Source: JAWKNZ01 sp041391425
GTDB lineage: Bacteria > Bdellovibrionota_B > Oligoflexia > Oligoflexales > JAWKNZ01
Length of the DNA stretch: 64,000 nucleotides
NCBI GenBank assembly: GCA_041391425.1
Contig: JAWKNZ010000002.1
Coordinates: 391,934-455,933, forward strand
Reading direction: 5' to 3'
Position numbers and translations under genes: made by a program. A model generated the notes under the pieces. The model searched no databases. It was not told where the DNA came from and worked only from the letters and a program-made list of their open reading frames with translations. This document shows, piece by piece, positions 63,464 through 64,000 of the stretch (the stretch's first letter is position 1; the number at the start of each line of letters is the position of its first letter).

Positions 63464-64000
63464 TAACTTTATCTTTTGTATGTTTGTGGAGGCAGGCTAT
63501 CTAATCTCCCTGCTCTCTGCAAGCGTACAAAGCTTTCTCTCACTAGTAAAAAGTAAAGCGGTTTTATAAAGAAAGAACAGAGGCACAATAGATACATTAC
63601 CTTAGCAGACTTTGCTTCTCTTAATAATAATTTAGACTTCTTTCACTAAAAGCCTTTACCTACCCATAAGCAACAAAGTGTTTAGAAGGCTGATTTCTCG
63701 CCATTGAGAGCAGGTTCTCATCATCGTTTTCCCCGTCATTCTGAGCCAAAGGCGAAGAATCTCCAGCCTTTTACTCATGCTCAATAATTTCGAGATGCTT
63801 CGTTCCACTCAACAACGCTCCCCCACAGCCCTCCTCAGAAAGACTGATATCCTTAAAAAAGTAGTCCCAATGAAAGGGTTGAGTATCCTGGAAAACCATC
63901 TCCATTTTTTTCAAAAATAACAAGATTGCGAAGTTGAATCTGCAATTGTGTTTCGGAAGTGCGGAAAAAACCTACTCCGAGACTAGTTCCTAATGAAAAA
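63464..64000. other. Intergenic region with a REP-like repeat
   Basis: No gene supported. At about 63733-63830 lies CGTCATTCTGAGCC...GAAGAATCTC followed by GAGATGCTTCGTTCCACTCA, the two halves of a dispersed repeat type seen in many bacterial genomes (GTCATTCTGAG...AGATGCTTCG). It looks degenerate here. Confidence 0.5.

Noticed and set aside
1..64000. Stop-codon reassignment to explain broken genes
   Set aside because: Breaks are frame changes, not in-frame TGA or TAG; intact genes end normally at all three stops.
1..64000. CRISPR array, prophage or integrase/transposase gene
   Set aside because: No regularly spaced direct repeats and no recognisable phage, integrase or transposase protein in any frame.

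Overview
The window is AT-rich chromosomal DNA from a Gram-negative (diderm, LPS-making) bacterium. There are no rRNA genes, no transposase, no CRISPR array and only one tRNA. It combines a complete-looking envelope operon (LolC/E, LolD, BamA, OmpH, FabZ, LpxA, LpxB, an MsbA-like exporter, LpxK) with many TPR proteins and lipoproteins and a beta-barrel/TPR/TPR/TPR-lipoprotein cluster resembling the Myxococcus/Bdellovibrio Glt (gliding) envelope complex. This points to Bdellovibrionota (Oligoflexia-like) or a related former deltaproteobacterial lineage. That placement is inference from gene content, not a phylogeny.

Layout. 1-9.0 kb: tail of a membrane protein, glutaryl-CoA dehydrogenase, a lipoprotein, two large TPR-type proteins, a Lys/Ala-rich histone-like protein with a Cys4 domain, and a membrane-anchored protein. 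9.2 kb: tRNA-Val. 9.4-20 kb: the outer-membrane/lipid A operon ending at a strong terminator. 20.2-24.7 kb: an FN3-like membrane protein, 5-formyl-THF cyclo-ligase, a probable small RNA on the minus strand, and an SLC12-like transporter. 25-27.4 kb: hemL-mqnA (heme and futalosine-route menaquinone). 27.5-35.4 kb: a stretch bracketed by two near-identical 121-bp MITE-like elements holding mutY, a second Lys-rich protein, crotonase, a broken 3-hydroxyacyl-CoA dehydrogenase, pabB and an orphan PD-(D/E)XK nuclease. 35.5-39.6 kb: a secreted protein, rpmF-fabD and a two-GYF-domain protein, all on the minus strand. 40-43.6 kb: rpsB-tsf-pyrH-frr. 43.6-47.7 kb: a sigma-54 activator with a perfect inverted repeat just upstream, divergent from a glycosyltransferase and an initiating sugar-phosphate transferase. 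47.9-50.8 kb: a metzincin-like lipoprotein and the last two enzymes of histidine degradation (HutG, HutF). 51-59.8 kb (minus): the Glt-like cluster and an EF-hand-repeat lipoprotein. 60-64 kb: two large lipoproteins and a REP-like repeat.

Two themes stand out. First, at least six conserved genes (bamA, fabZ, hbd, pabB, fabD and a sugar transferase) carry frameshifts, several in A/T homopolymers and otherwise with intact motifs. Some of these are normally essential, so sequencing or assembly indels are the first explanation and genome decay the second. Second, the intergenic regions hold several kinds of short nested palindromic elements without coding capacity. Three of them, with unrelated termini, share a GTGTAC-N-GTACAT core, which suggests a related family of non-autonomous elements moved in trans.
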